NCBI RefSeq assembly: GCF_001500065.1
Contig: NZ_LQIN01000013.1
Span: forward strand, 1 to 64,000
Length of the DNA stretch: 64,000 nucleotides
Direction: 5' to 3'
Source of the DNA: Mycobacterium sp. IS-3022
Lineage (GTDB): Bacteria; Actinomycetota; Actinomycetes; Mycobacteriales; Mycobacteriaceae
Part shown: positions 9,236-26,979 of the stretch, piece after piece
How the letters are laid out: every line of letters begins with the position of its first letter
Numbering within the stretch: the first letter of the stretch is position 1
The notes under the pieces: generated by a model
The model's input: only the letters and a program-made list of their open reading frames with translations
The model's database searches: none
What the model was told of the DNA's origin: nothing
Program-made: the position numbers and the translations under genes

Positions 9236-10993
9236 ATGGCGAATCTGATCAACGTCGAGCGCGCGACGGTCGGCTACGGCACGCGGACGCTTCTCGATGC
9301 GGTCAGCCTGGGAATCGACGACGGCGACGCGATCGGCGTCGTCGGGCGCAACGGCGACGGTAAGACCACGCTGTTGCAGATCCTGACGCTCGCCCGCGAG
9401 CCGGATTCCGGCCGGGTCACTCACACGTCCGGGTTGTCGGTGGGCTATCTGCGGCAGAGCGACGACTTCGCCGCCGACGCCACGGTGCGCGACGTGATCG
9501 TCGGCGGCAGGGCCGACCACGTCTGGGCCGCCGAACCCGACACCCGCGACGTCGTTTCGCACCTGTTGGCCGACGTCGCGCTCGACACAGTGGTCGGTCG
9601 GCTGTCCGGTGGTGAGCGGCGCCGGGTGGCATTGTCGGCAGTGCTGATCGCCGGGCACGACGTGCTCGTACTCGACGAGCCGACCAACCATCTCGACGTC
9701 GAGGTGATCGGCTGGCTGGCCGAGCACCTGAATCGACGCAGGGGCAAGGCGCTGGTGGTGGTGAGTCACGACCGCTGGTTCCTCGATGCGGTGTGCACGC
9801 GGACGTGGGAGGTGCACGACGGCACCATCGACGGGTATGACGGCGGTTACGCGGCCTACGTGCTTGCCCGCGCCGAGCGGATGCGGCTGGCGGCCGGCGC
9901 CGAGGCGCGCAGGCAGAACCTGATGCGCAAGGAGCTGGCGTGGCTGCGCCGCGGTCCGCCCGCGCGGACATCGAAACCGAAGTTTCGTATCCAGGCCGCC
10001 AACGATCTGATCGCCAACGAACCGCCCCCGCGTGATTCCCTTGTGTTGCAACGCTTTGCGACAACACGCCTGGGCAAGGACGTCTTCGATCTCCACCGCG
10101 TCCGCCTGCAGGCGGGCGACAAGGTGATTCTCGACAAGGTCGACTGGTCGATCGGGCCCGGCGCACGCATCGGCCTGGTCGGCGTCAACGGCACAGGCAA
10201 GACGACGGTATTGCGGTTGTTGGCCGGTGAAGTTGCGCCGACCGCCGGAACCCTGAAGCGGGGCGCCACGCTCAAGATCGGCTACCTCAGCCAGGCGCTG
10301 GCCGAAGTCGACGGCTCCGAGCGTGTACTCGATGCCGTCGAGAACCGTAGGCGCATCACGGAATTGGCGGGCGGCGCGGAGGTGAGCGCCGACACGCTGT
10401 TACGCGATTTCGGCTTCACCGGCGACAAGCTGACCGCACGGGTGGCGGAGCTGTCCGGTGGCGAACGGCGCCGGCTGCAGTTCCTGCGACTGCTGCTCGA
10501 CGAGCCGAACGTGTTGCTGCTCGACGAGCCGACCAACGATCTGGACATCGACACGCTGACCGTCATCGAGGACTACCTGGACGGCTGGCCGGGCACGCTG
10601 ATCGTCGTCACCCACGACCGCTACTTCCTCGAACGGGTCTCTGACGTGACGTATGCGCTGACCGGCGACGGCCGCTGCGACCTGTTGCCGGGAGGGATCG
10701 AGCAGTACCTGGCACACCGCGCGGCCGCGGCGTCTCCGTCGTCGGCTTCCGGACGTGTCGAAGCGCCGCAAGGCGAGACCGCGTCGGCGCGGGAGCGGCG
10801 CACCGGCAAGGAGATGGCCCGCATCGAGGGTCAGTTGGAGAAGCTGGAGTCGCGGATCGCAGCGGTGCACGAGGCGATGGCCGAGGCGGCCGCCGACCAC
10901 GTCCGCGTCGGCGAGCTCAATGCCGAACTGCAGGAACTGCAGGCGCGCAAGGATTCTCTCGAAGAAGCCTGGCTTGCCGCCGCGGACGGGTGA
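9236..10993 (+). CDS. ABC-F family ATPase (Rv1668c/Rv1667c-like)
   Basis: This 585-residue soluble protein has two ABC domains and no membrane segments, as in ABC-F ribosome-associated or antibiotic-protection ATPases. Walker A motifs are GRNGDGKTT and GVNGTGKTT, each followed by LSGGERRR and a Walker B with LDEPTN. A charged coiled coil covers roughly the last 80 residues. I chose the ATG at 9236 because the conserved MANLINVERA begins there. TATCAT lies about 10 bases upstream. As I recall, the M. tuberculosis counterpart is annotated as two split parts; here it is intact. It could affect macrolide tolerance, but that is not shown. Confidence 0.88.
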   Translation: MANLINVERATVGYGTRTLLDAVSLGIDDGDAIGVVGRNGDGKTTLLQILTLAREPDSGRVTHTSGLSVGYLRQSDDFAADATVRDVIVGGRADHVWAAEPDTRDVVSHLLADVALDTVVGRLSGGERRRVALSAVLIAGHDVLVLDEPTNHLDVEVIGWLAEHLNRRRGKALVVVSHDRWFLDAVCTRTWEVHDGTIDGYDGGYAAYVLARAERMRLAAGAEARRQNLMRKELAWLRRGPPARTSKPKFRIQAANDLIANEPPPRDSLVLQRFATTRLGKDVFDLHRVRLQAGDKVILDKVDWSIGPGARIGLVGVNGTGKTTVLRLLAGEVAPTAGTLKRGATLKIGYLSQALAEVDGSERVLDAVENRRRITELAGGAEVSADTLLRDFGFTGDKLTARVAELSGGERRRLQFLRLLLDEPNVLLLDEPTNDLDIDTLTVIEDYLDGWPGTLIVVTHDRYFLERVSDVTYALTGDGRCDLLPGGIEQYLAHRAAAASPSSASGRVEAPQGETASARERRTGKEMARIEGQLEKLESRIAAVHEAMAEAAADHVRVGELNAELQELQARKDSLEEAWLAAADG

Positions 10994-11022
10994 TTGACTG
11001 GGGCGGTGGGAAGGAGCCCGTC

Positions 11023-11472
11023 ATGGCCGATGTCTCCGCCTTTTCCGACCTGGTTGCCGCCGATCACGGGCTGTGTGTGCTGAGCACGCTGCGTCGCGAC
11101 GGCAGTATCCAGTCGTCGGTGGTCAACGCCGGGGTCTTGCCGCACCCGGTCACCGGCGATCAAGTGGTGGGGGCGGTCGCCGTCGGCGGCTCCCGCAAGC
11201 TGGACAATCTGCGCACCGACCCGCGCGCCACGATCGTGGTCCGCGCCGGCTGGCAGTGGGCGACCGTCGAGGGTGAGGCACAGCTCATCGGTCCTGACGA
11301 CCCGCATCCGGACGTCGACGAAGCGGGGCTGAAAACCTTGTTGCGCAATGTCTTCAAGGCGGCCGGTGGAACACACGACGACTGGGACACCTACGACAGG
11401 GTGATGGCAGAGGAACGTCGCGCCGCGGTGCTCATCAGGCCCGGCCGGATCTACACCAACCCCGCCGGCTAG
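11023..11472 (+). CDS. Pyridoxamine 5'-phosphate oxidase-fold protein (F420/FMN split barrel)
   Basis: This 149-residue split-barrel protein resembles the small F420-dependent PPOX-class oxidoreductases common in mycobacteria (ADHGLCVLSTLRRDGSIQSS at the start, KLDNLRTDPRATIVV in the middle, the C-terminal RPGRIYTNPAG). The substrate is unknown. The ATG at 11023 follows a good ribosome-binding site, GGGAAGGAG. It begins 29 bases after the ABC-F gene and may be cotranscribed with it. It ends one base before the argH stop on the other strand. Confidence 0.8.
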   Translation: MADVSAFSDLVAADHGLCVLSTLRRDGSIQSSVVNAGVLPHPVTGDQVVGAVAVGGSRKLDNLRTDPRATIVVRAGWQWATVEGEAQLIGPDDPHPDVDEAGLKTLLRNVFKAAGGTHDDWDTYDRVMAEERRAAVLIRPGRIYTNPAG

Positions 11473-11473
11473 G

Positions 11474-12892
<1,419 letters not shown>

Positions 12893-12977
12893 TCACTCAC
12901 TTCGGCGCGAATGACCACGTTTGTACGTCCGAATCCGGCGTGTCGAGGGGCAAACACGGTCACTCGCGGTGGGGCTT

Positions 12978-14176
12978 TCATGTGTCCAAATCCCGTCGCG
13001 CTGAGATGCTCGACGACAGGCCGTGGATCTGCACGAAACCCCGGGCTGCGGACTGGTCGAACGTGTCGCCCTCGTCATAGGTCGCGAGGTTGAAGTCGTA
13101 TAGAGATTCCCGGCTCCGGCGTCCGTTCACCGAGATGTGCCCACCGTGCAACAGCATCCGGATCTCGCCGGTCACGTGTTCCTGGGTCGTGGCGACGAAC
13201 GACTCGAGCGCGGTTTTCAGCGGCGAGTACCACAGCCCGTCATAGACCAACTCGCCCCACTTCTGGTCGGTGTGGCGCTTGAACCGGCCGAGTTCGCGCT
13301 CGAGCGTGACGTGCTCGAGTTCGGTGTGTGCGGTGATCAGCACCATCGCGCCCGGCGCCTCGTAGATCTCGCGGCTCTTGATGCCGACCAACCGGTCCTC
13401 GACGACGTCGAGCCTGCCGACGCCCTGCTCGCCGGCGCGACGGTTGAGCTCCTCGATGGCCTGCAGCACGCTCACCGGCCGGCCGTCGATCGAAACTGGA
13501 ACGCCGCGTTCGAAACCGACGATCACTTCGTCGGGGGTGCTCCAGTTGAGCGTCGGGTCCTCGGTGTAGTCGTAGACGTCCTTGGTGGGGGCGTTCCACA
13601 GGTGCTCGAGGAAGCCGGTCTCCACGGCACGGCCCCAGACGTTCTGGTCGATCGAGAACGGTGAACGCTTGGTGACGTTGATCGGGATCGCGTTCTCCTC
13701 GGCGAACGCGATCGCCTTCTCCCGCGTCCACGCGTAGTCGCGCACCGGCGCCAGCACTTCGAGATCCGGTGCCAGCGAAGCGAATCCGACCTCGAAGCGG
13801 ACCTGGTCGTTACCCTTGCCGGTGCACCCGTGCGCGACGATACCGCCGCCGTACTTACGTGCCGCGGTCACCAGGTGCTTGACGATCAGCGGTCGGCTCA
13901 GCGCCGAGACCAGCGGATAGCGGTCCATGTACAGGGCGTTGGACTGGATTGCGGGCAGGCAGTATTCGTCGGCGAACTCGTCCTTGGCGTCGACGACCAC
14001 GGCCTCCACGGCGCCGCAGTCCAGCGCCCGCTGCCGGATGACCTCCATGTCTTCGCCGCCCTGCCCGAGGTCGATCGCGACGGCGACCACCTCGCGCCCG
14101 GTCTCCTTGCCGATCCAGCTGATCGCCACCGAGGTGTCCAGGCCGCCGGAATACGCCAGGATGACGCGTTCGGACA

Positions 14177-14177
<1 letters not shown>
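12978..14177 (-). CDS. argG: Argininosuccinate synthase
   Basis: This enzyme joins citrulline and aspartate using ATP. The 399-residue product begins with the PP-loop AYSGGLDTS and carries the family blocks KGNDQVRFE and [10 protein letters not shown] chose the ATG at 14177: it overlaps the argR stop as TGATG and has GAAGGAGACT a few bases upstream. A TTG two codons earlier is the alternative. It is the last gene of the tightly overlapping arg operon. Confidence 0.97.
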
Positions 14178-16759
<2,582 letters not shown>

Positions 16760-16763
<4 letters not shown>

Positions 16764-17628
16764 GGGCGCACCACCTTCGTACCCGTCCCCTCGTCGGTGA
16801 ACAGTTCGACCAGCACACAGTGTTCGACCCGGCCGTCGATCACGTGTGCGCTCGGCACCCCGCCCGTGACGGCCCGCAGGCAGGCTTCCATCTTGGGCAC
16901 CATGCCGGTTTCCAACGTGGGCAACAGCTGAGTCAGTGCCGCCGAGTCGATTTCGCTGACCAGTGAGTCGCGGTCCGGCCAGTCGGTGTACAGGCCCTCG
17001 ACGTCGGTCAGCATGATCAGCTTCTCCGCGCCGAGACCCTCGGCCAACGCGGCGGCCGCGGTGTCGGCGTTGATGTTGTGCACGACGCCGTCGACGTCGG
17101 GGGCGATCGTCGAGACGACCGGGATGCGACCCGCCCCGATCAAGTCGATCAACGCACTCGGATCGACGCGTTCGACATCGCCGACCAGGCCGATGTCGGT
17201 CGCCACGCCGTCGACCATGACGTCGCGGCGCACGGCGGTGAACAACTGCGCGTCCTCACCGGTGACGCCGACGGCGTAGGGCCCGTGCGCGTTGATCAGG
17301 TTCACCAGTTCGCGCCCGACCTGACCGAACAGCACCATCCGCGCGACGTCGAGCACTTCCGGCGTCGTGACGCGGAATCCGCCCTTGAAGTCGCCCTGGA
17401 TACCGAGCCTCGTGAGCATTGCGCTGATCTGCGGTCCGCCACCGTGCACGACGACGGGGTGGATGCCGCAGTTGCGCAGGAACACCATGTCGGCTGCGAA
17501 CGCGGTCTTGAGCACCTCGTCGGTCATCGCGTTGCCGCCGTATTTGATCACGACGATCTTGTCGTGCATCTGTTTCAGCCACGGCAGCGCCGCCGCCAGA
17601 ACCTGTGCCTTGAACGGGGTTTCGACGG

Positions 17629-17632
<4 letters not shown>
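16760..17632 (-). CDS. argB: Acetylglutamate kinase
   Basis: This amino-acid kinase-family enzyme phosphorylates N-acetylglutamate. The 290-residue product starts with the nucleotide-binding block VIKYGGNAM and contains VVHGGGPQI and [15 protein letters not shown]. It is the usual feedback-controlled step of the acetyl cycle; the short N-terminal helix before IKYGG fits the arginine-sensitive hexameric type, which is an inference. The ATG overlaps the argJ stop as ATGA. Confidence 0.97.
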
Positions 17633-19934
<2,302 letters not shown>

Positions 19935-20022
19935 ACCCATTAGCCTTGGATCCGCCGAGCAGAGTGAACTGCCCCTTGGCGGCCGTGAAAAGGGGCACTT
20001 TGCGCCTGCTCGCGGGGAGAGG

Positions 20023-22520
20023 TTATCGGCGCTGCTCGGCGCCCACCCGGTCCGCCGCGGCCCGGACGGCCGCTTCGCGGGCGGCGCTGGCCTCGTCCTC
20101 GGTCAAAGTGCGATCAGTGGCGCGGAACCGCAGCGCGAATGTGAGCGACTTGCGGCCCTCACCGATCTGCGGGCCGGTGTAGACGTCGAACAACCGCACG
20201 TCCTCGAGCAGCGGTCCCGCTCCGGCCCGGACGGCGTCGACCACGCTGGCCGCCGCGACCTCCTCCTCGACGACGAGGCTGATGTCCTGGAACACGGCCG
20301 GAAACGGCGACACCGACGGGGCGGGAAGCCGCTCGACGATCGGAACGGCCCCCAGATCCAGTTCGACGGCGCAGGTCCGCTTCGGCAGCCCCGAACGCTC
20401 GACGACCGCGGGGTGCAGTTCACCGGCGTGGCCGACGACGACCCCGGTCTCCGGCTCGCCGAGCACCACCTCGGCGCATCGGCCGGGGTGCCACGGCAGG
20501 TGCTGCGCCGGACGTAACCGCAGATCGACACCGGAGGCGCGGGCGATGATCTGGACCGCCTCGAAGGCATCGCCGGCCTCCACTTGACGGCCGGGGCCCC
20601 ACGGTCCCGCGGGCTCACGCTGCCCCGCCAGCACGACCCCGACGTGCTGAGGCTGTCTGGGCAGCGACACGTCGAGCGCCGCGATCTCGTCGTCGCTGGG
20701 CCGCCGGTCGGTGGGGATCCGGTCGACGGCGCGGTTCTCCGGCGTGGGCTCGACGACCTGCTGGATCGCGAACAGCGCCACGTCATGGGTACCGCGAGAC
20801 ACGTTGCGGCTCAGGGCTTCCAGCAGGCCGGGTAGAAGCGTGGTGGCCAGCTGCGGCCGGTCGGACTCCAGCGGATTGAGCACGTCGGTCGTCGACCTAC
20901 GCGGATCGTCGGTCGGCAGGCCCCAGTCGTCGAAAACGCCCGCGGGCAGGAACGGCGTGGGCAGGATCTCCACATAACCGTTGAGTCCCAGCGATTTTCC
21001 GATCGCGCGGCGGCGCTTCTGCAGTGGCGTCAGGCCACGTCCGGCGGGCGCGTTCGGCAATACCGACGGGATGACCTCCAGGTCTTCCAGGCGCAGGACC
21101 TCTTCGACGAGGTCGGCGGGCTGACGCAAGTCGGGTCGCCAACTCGGTGGAGTGGCGGCCAGTCGTCCGTCTGTGACGGTGACGTGTGCGCCGATCTGGG
21201 TGAGCCGCCGCTCGGCGGTGCCCGCGGCGTAGCCGACGCCGGCGGTACGGTCGGGCAGGTCGATCGCCATGCTCACCGGCGGCAGTGACCAGTCTTCCCG
21301 CGGCGGCTCGCCGCGCCAGTCGGTCAATGTGGGCTCGATTGTGCCACCGGCGATCTCGGCCAGCAGCGCAGCGCAGCGGTCCAGCGCCGCGACCGAGATC
21401 GCCGGGTCGACGGTGCGTTCGTATCGCCGACCGGCCTCGCTGTATAGGTGCAGCCGCCGTTGGGTGCGCGACACCGCGGCCGGGTCCCAGACCGCGGCCT
21501 CGAGCAACACATCGGTGGTGTCATCCCGCACCTCGGTGGTGCCTGCACCCATCACGCCGCCGATCGCGGCGGTGGCGACGTCGTCGACGATCAGCACATC
21601 GGCCGGGTCGAGACGGCGTTCGACGTCGTCGAGGGTCACCACCGTCTCCCCCGGTTCGGCGAACCGCACCCGGAAACCTCCCGAGACAAGCGCGCGATCG
21701 TGGGCGTGCATCGGATGGCCGAGCTCGAGCATCACGTAGTTGGTGACGTCGACCGCGGGCGAAATGGCCCGGATCCCGGACAACAGCAGCCGTCGCTGCA
21801 GCCACCACGGCGACACCGCGGCCGGATCGACACCGGTCACGGGCCGCAACCCGAAGCGCAGCACGCCGGTGCCCGGTTCGACGGCGAGCGGCAGCGCCTC
21901 GCCCTGCGCGGGCAGGGCCGCCACGTCGGCGGGGTCGACGAAGTCGAGATCGTATGCGGCGGCGATCTCGCGGGCCATGCCGCGCACCGAGAGGCAGTAG
22001 CCGCGGTCCGGTGTGATCGCCAGGTGGAACACGACGTCGTCGAGACCGAGCACGTCGGCGGCCGGCGTGCCCGGTTCGGCGGTACCCTGCGGCAGCACCA
22101 GGATGCCGGAATGGTCGATGCCCAAATTCATCTCGGCCGTCGAGCAGATCATGCCGTCCGAGGTCCGGCCGTAGGTCTTGCGGCTGGCGATCCTGAAGTC
22201 GCCCGGAAGCACCGCGCCGGGCAGCGCCACCACGACCAGATCGCCGACGACGAAATTGGTTGCACCGCAGATGATGTCGCGCAGATCCGCATCGCCGACA
22301 TCCACCTTGACCGCACGGATCGGCTTCTTGAACTCGGTGAGCTCCTCGATCTCGGCGACCCGGCCGATGGTCAGCGGACCGGTGATCGGCCCGACCGGGA
22401 TGACCTCCTCGACCTCATGGCCGATGCGGATCAACGTCTGCTCGAGTTCGTCGGGCGCCACGTCCCAATCCGGAGCACCGGCCCGAACGACCTCGCGCAG
22501 CCAGCTGTACGGCAGCCGCA

Positions 22521-22521
<1 letters not shown>
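20023..22521 (-). CDS. pheT: Phenylalanyl-tRNA synthetase beta subunit
   Basis: This is the 832-residue beta chain of the alpha2-beta2 synthetase. Recognisable parts are an N-terminal tRNA-binding OB domain (about 40-155), B3/B4 editing domain (about 210-390), B5 domain (about 400-480), a catalytic-like core, and the C-terminal FDX-ACB domain (about 740-830). Its ATG overlaps the pheS stop as TGATG, so alpha and beta chains are translated together. Confidence 0.97.
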
Positions 22522-23591
<1,070 letters not shown>

Positions 23592-24506
23592 CTATTCCGC
23601 TGCGGTGTCTTCGGACTCGTCGCCGCCCGCCGGTGACTGACGCCGGGTTCTCAGTCGGTACATGACGAAGTCGGCGGGCACACCGTCCTGCTTGGGTCCG
23701 AACACCTGCCTGCGGAGGCGTTTGGCGACCACGCCGAGGGAGTCGAACTCCTCGGCGGGAATGCGCTTGAGGGTGTCCTGTGAGACCACCAGCTCACCTC
23801 GGGTGGCGCGTTCCATCACCCGTGCCGCGATGTTGACGTCGACGCCCAGCCAGTCCGATCCGATCCGCTGCGGATGACCGGTGTGCACGCCGACCCGCAT
23901 CCGCGGCGTGTAGCCGTCGACATCGACGGCCTTCACCGCCTCGCGCGCGGCGATCACGGCGCGCACCGCCGTCGCCGGTTCGGAGAAGACCGCCATCAGC
24001 CCGTCGCCCATGCGCTTGACGATGTGTCCACCGGCTTCGAGCAGCGGCGGCTCCACGGCCTGGGATACCCGGCGCAGTAGCCTCAGCGTGGCCTCGTCGC
24101 CGGCGTTCAGCGACCACGTCGAGAACCCGACGAGATCGGTGAAGACCAGCGTCGCCTCGCGGTTGGCGGGCTTGCCGGACACGCGCTCGGTGAGGGCCTG
24201 CCACACCTGCAACGCGCCGAGGCTCACCTCACGCGACACCGCGTCCCGTTCCAGGATCCGATCGGCGGCCCTGGCGGCCGCGCTGGGACCGCCGACGCCG
24301 GAAACCGACAAGGGGTCGCCGAACTCGGGATCACCGGGGAGGGCTCGTCGCGCTCGGCGCAAAAGCGCGATGACAGACGGGCTGTGGTTGGTGTCCTTCA
24401 GCCACGCCATCGGCGCCAGCGACCGTCCCGACCGCTGGGCGCGATCCGGTCCTTGTTCGATTTCGCCGATGCCGCCGGATCGTTCATCGAACGACTCGAC
24501 ATCCAC
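23592..24506 (-). CDS. Class III adenylate/guanylate cyclase (Rv1647-like)
   Basis: This is a 304-residue nucleotidyl cyclase. The catalytic domain (about 115-285) has the first metal Asp in VFTDLVGFS (Asp124) and the second in KRMGDGL (Asp168), followed by VGVHTGHP and NIAARVMERA with the transition-state Asn/Arg. The N-terminal 110 residues resemble a regulatory region and show no membrane segment, so it is probably cytosolic. Rv1647 is the positional counterpart and has reported adenylyl cyclase activity (recalled). It is upstream of pheST. Confidence 0.9.
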   Translation of the reverse strand: MDVESFDERSGGIGEIEQGPDRAQRSGRSLAPMAWLKDTNHSPSVIALLRRARRALPGDPEFGDPLSVSGVGGPSAAARAADRILERDAVSREVSLGALQVWQALTERVSGKPANREATLVFTDLVGFSTWSLNAGDEATLRLLRRVSQAVEPPLLEAGGHIVKRMGDGLMAVFSEPATAVRAVIAAREAVKAVDVDGYTPRMRVGVHTGHPQRIGSDWLGVDVNIAARVMERATRGELVVSQDTLKRIPAEEFDSLGVVAKRLRRQVFGPKQDGVPADFVMYRLRTRRQSPAGGDESEDTAAE

Positions 24507-24629
24507 AGGGCGAGCCTACGTGCGCTGTGCACCTATGCGCGGGTTCCGAACCGAAGTTGCTGGTTACGAGGCTGTGGCTGGTCGATGGAGGGTCGATAAC
24601 ACTGCGGCGCCACACCCTCCCAGAGCGTA

Positions 24630-24648
24630 GACAACATACGTTGTCAAC
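24630..24648 (+). promoter_or_regulatory. Palindromic candidate operator of the MpaB/acyl-CoA dehydrogenase operon
   Basis: A 16-base inverted repeat GACAAC-ATAC-GTTGTC (24630-24645) overlaps a second palindrome GTTG-T-CAAC (24640-24648). CATTAT (24648-24653) could be the -10, so a bound repressor would cover the promoter. The regulator is not adjacent and was not identified. The surrounding 24507-24700 has no other gene. Confidence 0.5.
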
Positions 24649-24700
24649 ATTATCGTGGTGTTCGTCCGGTGAACACCAGGAGCCAGGCAGTGAGGATCCG

Positions 24701-25747
24701 ATGACGGTCGAATCGACATCCAGTGAGGCAGGCGATCCGGGTTCCGATTGCCCCTATCCCCTCGGTCCGGACTCGCTGACGTGGAAGTACTTCGGGGATC
24801 TACGCACCGGCCTACTCGGCGTCTGGATCGGCGCGGTCCAGAACATGTATCCACAGTTGGGCGCGGGCGTCGAGGACCACTCGATCCTGCTGCGCGAGCC
24901 GCTGCAGCGCGTCGCCCGCTCGGTGTACCCGATCATGGGCGTGGTTTACGACGGCGAGCGCGCCATGACGACCGGAGAGCAGATCAGGAGCTACCACACC
25001 ACGATCAAGGGCGTCGACTCCGAAGGCCGTCGCTACCACGCGCTCAATCCCGAGACGTTCTATTGGGCGCACGCCACCTTCTTCATGCTGATCATCAAGA
25101 CCGCCGAATACTTCTGCGGCGGGCTGACCGAAGCCGAGAAGCGCCAACTGTTCGACGAGCACGTGCAGTGGTACCGCATGTACGGCATGAGCATGCGGCC
25201 GGTGCCCGACAGCTGGGAGGAGTTCTGCGAGTACTGGGATCGCAAGTGCCGCGAGGAGCTCGAGATCAATCGCGCCACGCTCGACATCTTCTCCATTCGC
25301 ATCCCCAAACCCTGGTTCGTGTTGATGCCCACCGGCGTGTGGGACCAGATCTTCAAGCCCATGGTCGGCGCGCAGCGCTGGATTGCCGCGGGGTTGTTCG
25401 ACGAAGCGCTGCGCGAGAAGGCGAACATGCGCTGGACGCCCGGTGACGAGGTCCTGCTGCGCCTCTTCGGGAAGCTGGTCGAGTTCGCGTTCGTCGCGGT
25501 ACCGGACGAAATCCGGCTGCACCCAAGGGCTTTGACCGCCTACCGGCGCGCAGAGGGTCGGCTCCCCGCGGATGCCCCGCTGGTGGAGGCGCCCGCGTTC
25601 ATGGCACCGCCGAGTGACCGCCGCGACCTGCCGATGCACTATGTTCCGCCTCGAAGGTCGCTGCTCGACCGGGCCGGCTCTCTGGTGCACACCACCTTCT
25701 CTTTGGCGGGCCTGCGTCCGGCCCGCGGACGCCATAAGGCAGCCTGA
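24701..25747 (+). CDS. Oxygenase MpaB/DUF2236 family protein (Rv1645c-like)
   Basis: This 348-residue protein belongs to the DUF2236/MpaB family, which includes heme-dependent latex-clearing oxygenases. Candidate heme or active-site histidines are in RSYHTTIKG, YWAHATFF and DEHVQWYR. No signal peptide is evident, so it may be cytosolic or peripheral. I chose the ATG at 24701, preceded by GAGG about nine bases away; the frame is open further upstream but without conserved sequence. An acyl-CoA dehydrogenase gene follows five bases later. The substrate is unknown. Confidence 0.8.
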   Translation: MTVESTSSEAGDPGSDCPYPLGPDSLTWKYFGDLRTGLLGVWIGAVQNMYPQLGAGVEDHSILLREPLQRVARSVYPIMGVVYDGERAMTTGEQIRSYHTTIKGVDSEGRRYHALNPETFYWAHATFFMLIIKTAEYFCGGLTEAEKRQLFDEHVQWYRMYGMSMRPVPDSWEEFCEYWDRKCREELEINRATLDIFSIRIPKPWFVLMPTGVWDQIFKPMVGAQRWIAAGLFDEALREKANMRWTPGDEVLLRLFGKLVEFAFVAVPDEIRLHPRALTAYRRAEGRLPADAPLVEAPAFMAPPSDRRDLPMHYVPPRRSLLDRAGSLVHTTFSLAGLRPARGRHKAA

Positions 25748-25752
25748 GGGGC

Positions 25753-26979
25753 ATGCTCGAATGGTCTGATGTCGATCTTGCCGTGCGCGACGCCGTGCGC
25801 GAGTTCGTCGACAAGGAAATCCGCCCGCACGTCGACGCGCTGGAAAGCGGCGACATGGAGCCCTACCCCATCGTCCGCAAACTGTTCGCCACATTCGGCA
25901 TCACCGAGATGGCCCGCGACTCGCTGAACAAGCGGCTGGCCCGATTGCGCGACGGCGGCGAGTCGTCGGACAAACCGTCGAGCGGCGGCATGTTCGGAGA
26001 CGGAGCCGGCGGCATGGGCTTCGTCGTCGTCAGCGAATTGTGCCGGGTCGCGATGGGCGTGGTCACCGGGATGGGTGTCAGCCTCGGCCTGACGGTGCCG
26101 ACGATCATGAGCCGCGGCACACTGGCTCAGCAGGAGCGCTGGCTGCCCGATCTGGTCACCTACGACAAGGTGGGCGCATGGGCGATCACCGAACCCGACT
26201 CGGGCTCCGACGCGTTCGGCGGGATGAAGTCCTACGTCGTGCGCGACGGTGAGGACTACATCCTCAACGGCCAGAAGACGTTCATCACCAACGGGCCCGA
26301 CGCCGACGTCGTGGTGGTGTACGCCAAGCTCGACGAACCCGGTGTCGAGAAGCGCGATCGCAAAGTGCTGACCTTCGTGCTGGACCGCGGCATGGAGGGC
26401 TTCGTGCAGTCGAAGCCGTTCCGCAAGATGGGGATTCACAGTTCGCGCACCGGGGAGTTGTTCTTCAACAATGTCCGGCTGGGTCGTGATCGACTGCTCG
26501 GCGAGACCGAGGACGCAGCCGGCGACGGACGCGCCAGCGCACGGTCGAACTTCTCCGCCGAGCGCATCGGGGTCGCGGCGATGTCGCTGGGCGTCATCGA
26601 GGAGTGCCTGCGCTTGTCGGTCGACTATGCGAAGAGCCGAACGCTGTGGGGCCAGGAGATCGCCCAGTTCCAGTTGATCCAGCTCAAGCTGGCCAACATG
26701 GAAGTTGCTCGAATGAACGTGCGCAACATCCTGTTCCGGGTCATCGAGGCGGCACAGACCGGCACCGCGATCTCGCTGGCGGAGGCATCGGCGATCAAGT
26801 GGTACTGCTCGCAGGCCGCCACGGACGTCGCGATGGAGGCCGTGCAGTTGTTCGGCGGCAACGGTTACATGACCGAGTACCGCGTCGAGCAGCTGGCGCG
26901 CGACGCCAAGTCACTGATGATCTACGCCGGCAGCAACGAGGTGCAGATCACCCACGTGGCACGGGGATTGCTGAGTTAG
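25753..26979 (+). CDS. Acyl-CoA dehydrogenase family protein
   Basis: This 408-residue flavoprotein has the classic acyl-CoA dehydrogenase layout: N-terminal helical domain, FAD-binding block WAITEPDSGSDAFG (143-156), NGQKTFITNG, and the C-terminal helical domain with LFGGNGYMTEY. The Glu of the usual IYEG motif is Ala here (IYAGSNEV, Ala392). Instead Glu270 in SAERIGVA aligns with the catalytic base of isovaleryl-CoA dehydrogenase, suggesting a branched-chain or other unusual acyl-CoA. It is five bases downstream of the MpaB-like gene and its stop overlaps the convergent tsnR stop. Confidence 0.9.
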   Translation: MLEWSDVDLAVRDAVREFVDKEIRPHVDALESGDMEPYPIVRKLFATFGITEMARDSLNKRLARLRDGGESSDKPSSGGMFGDGAGGMGFVVVSELCRVAMGVVTGMGVSLGLTVPTIMSRGTLAQQERWLPDLVTYDKVGAWAITEPDSGSDAFGGMKSYVVRDGEDYILNGQKTFITNGPDADVVVVYAKLDEPGVEKRDRKVLTFVLDRGMEGFVQSKPFRKMGIHSSRTGELFFNNVRLGRDRLLGETEDAAGDGRASARSNFSAERIGVAAMSLGVIEECLRLSVDYAKSRTLWGQEIAQFQLIQLKLANMEVARMNVRNILFRVIEAAQTGTAISLAEASAIKWYCSQAATDVAMEAVQLFGGNGYMTEYRVEQLARDAKSLMIYAGSNEVQITHVARGLLS

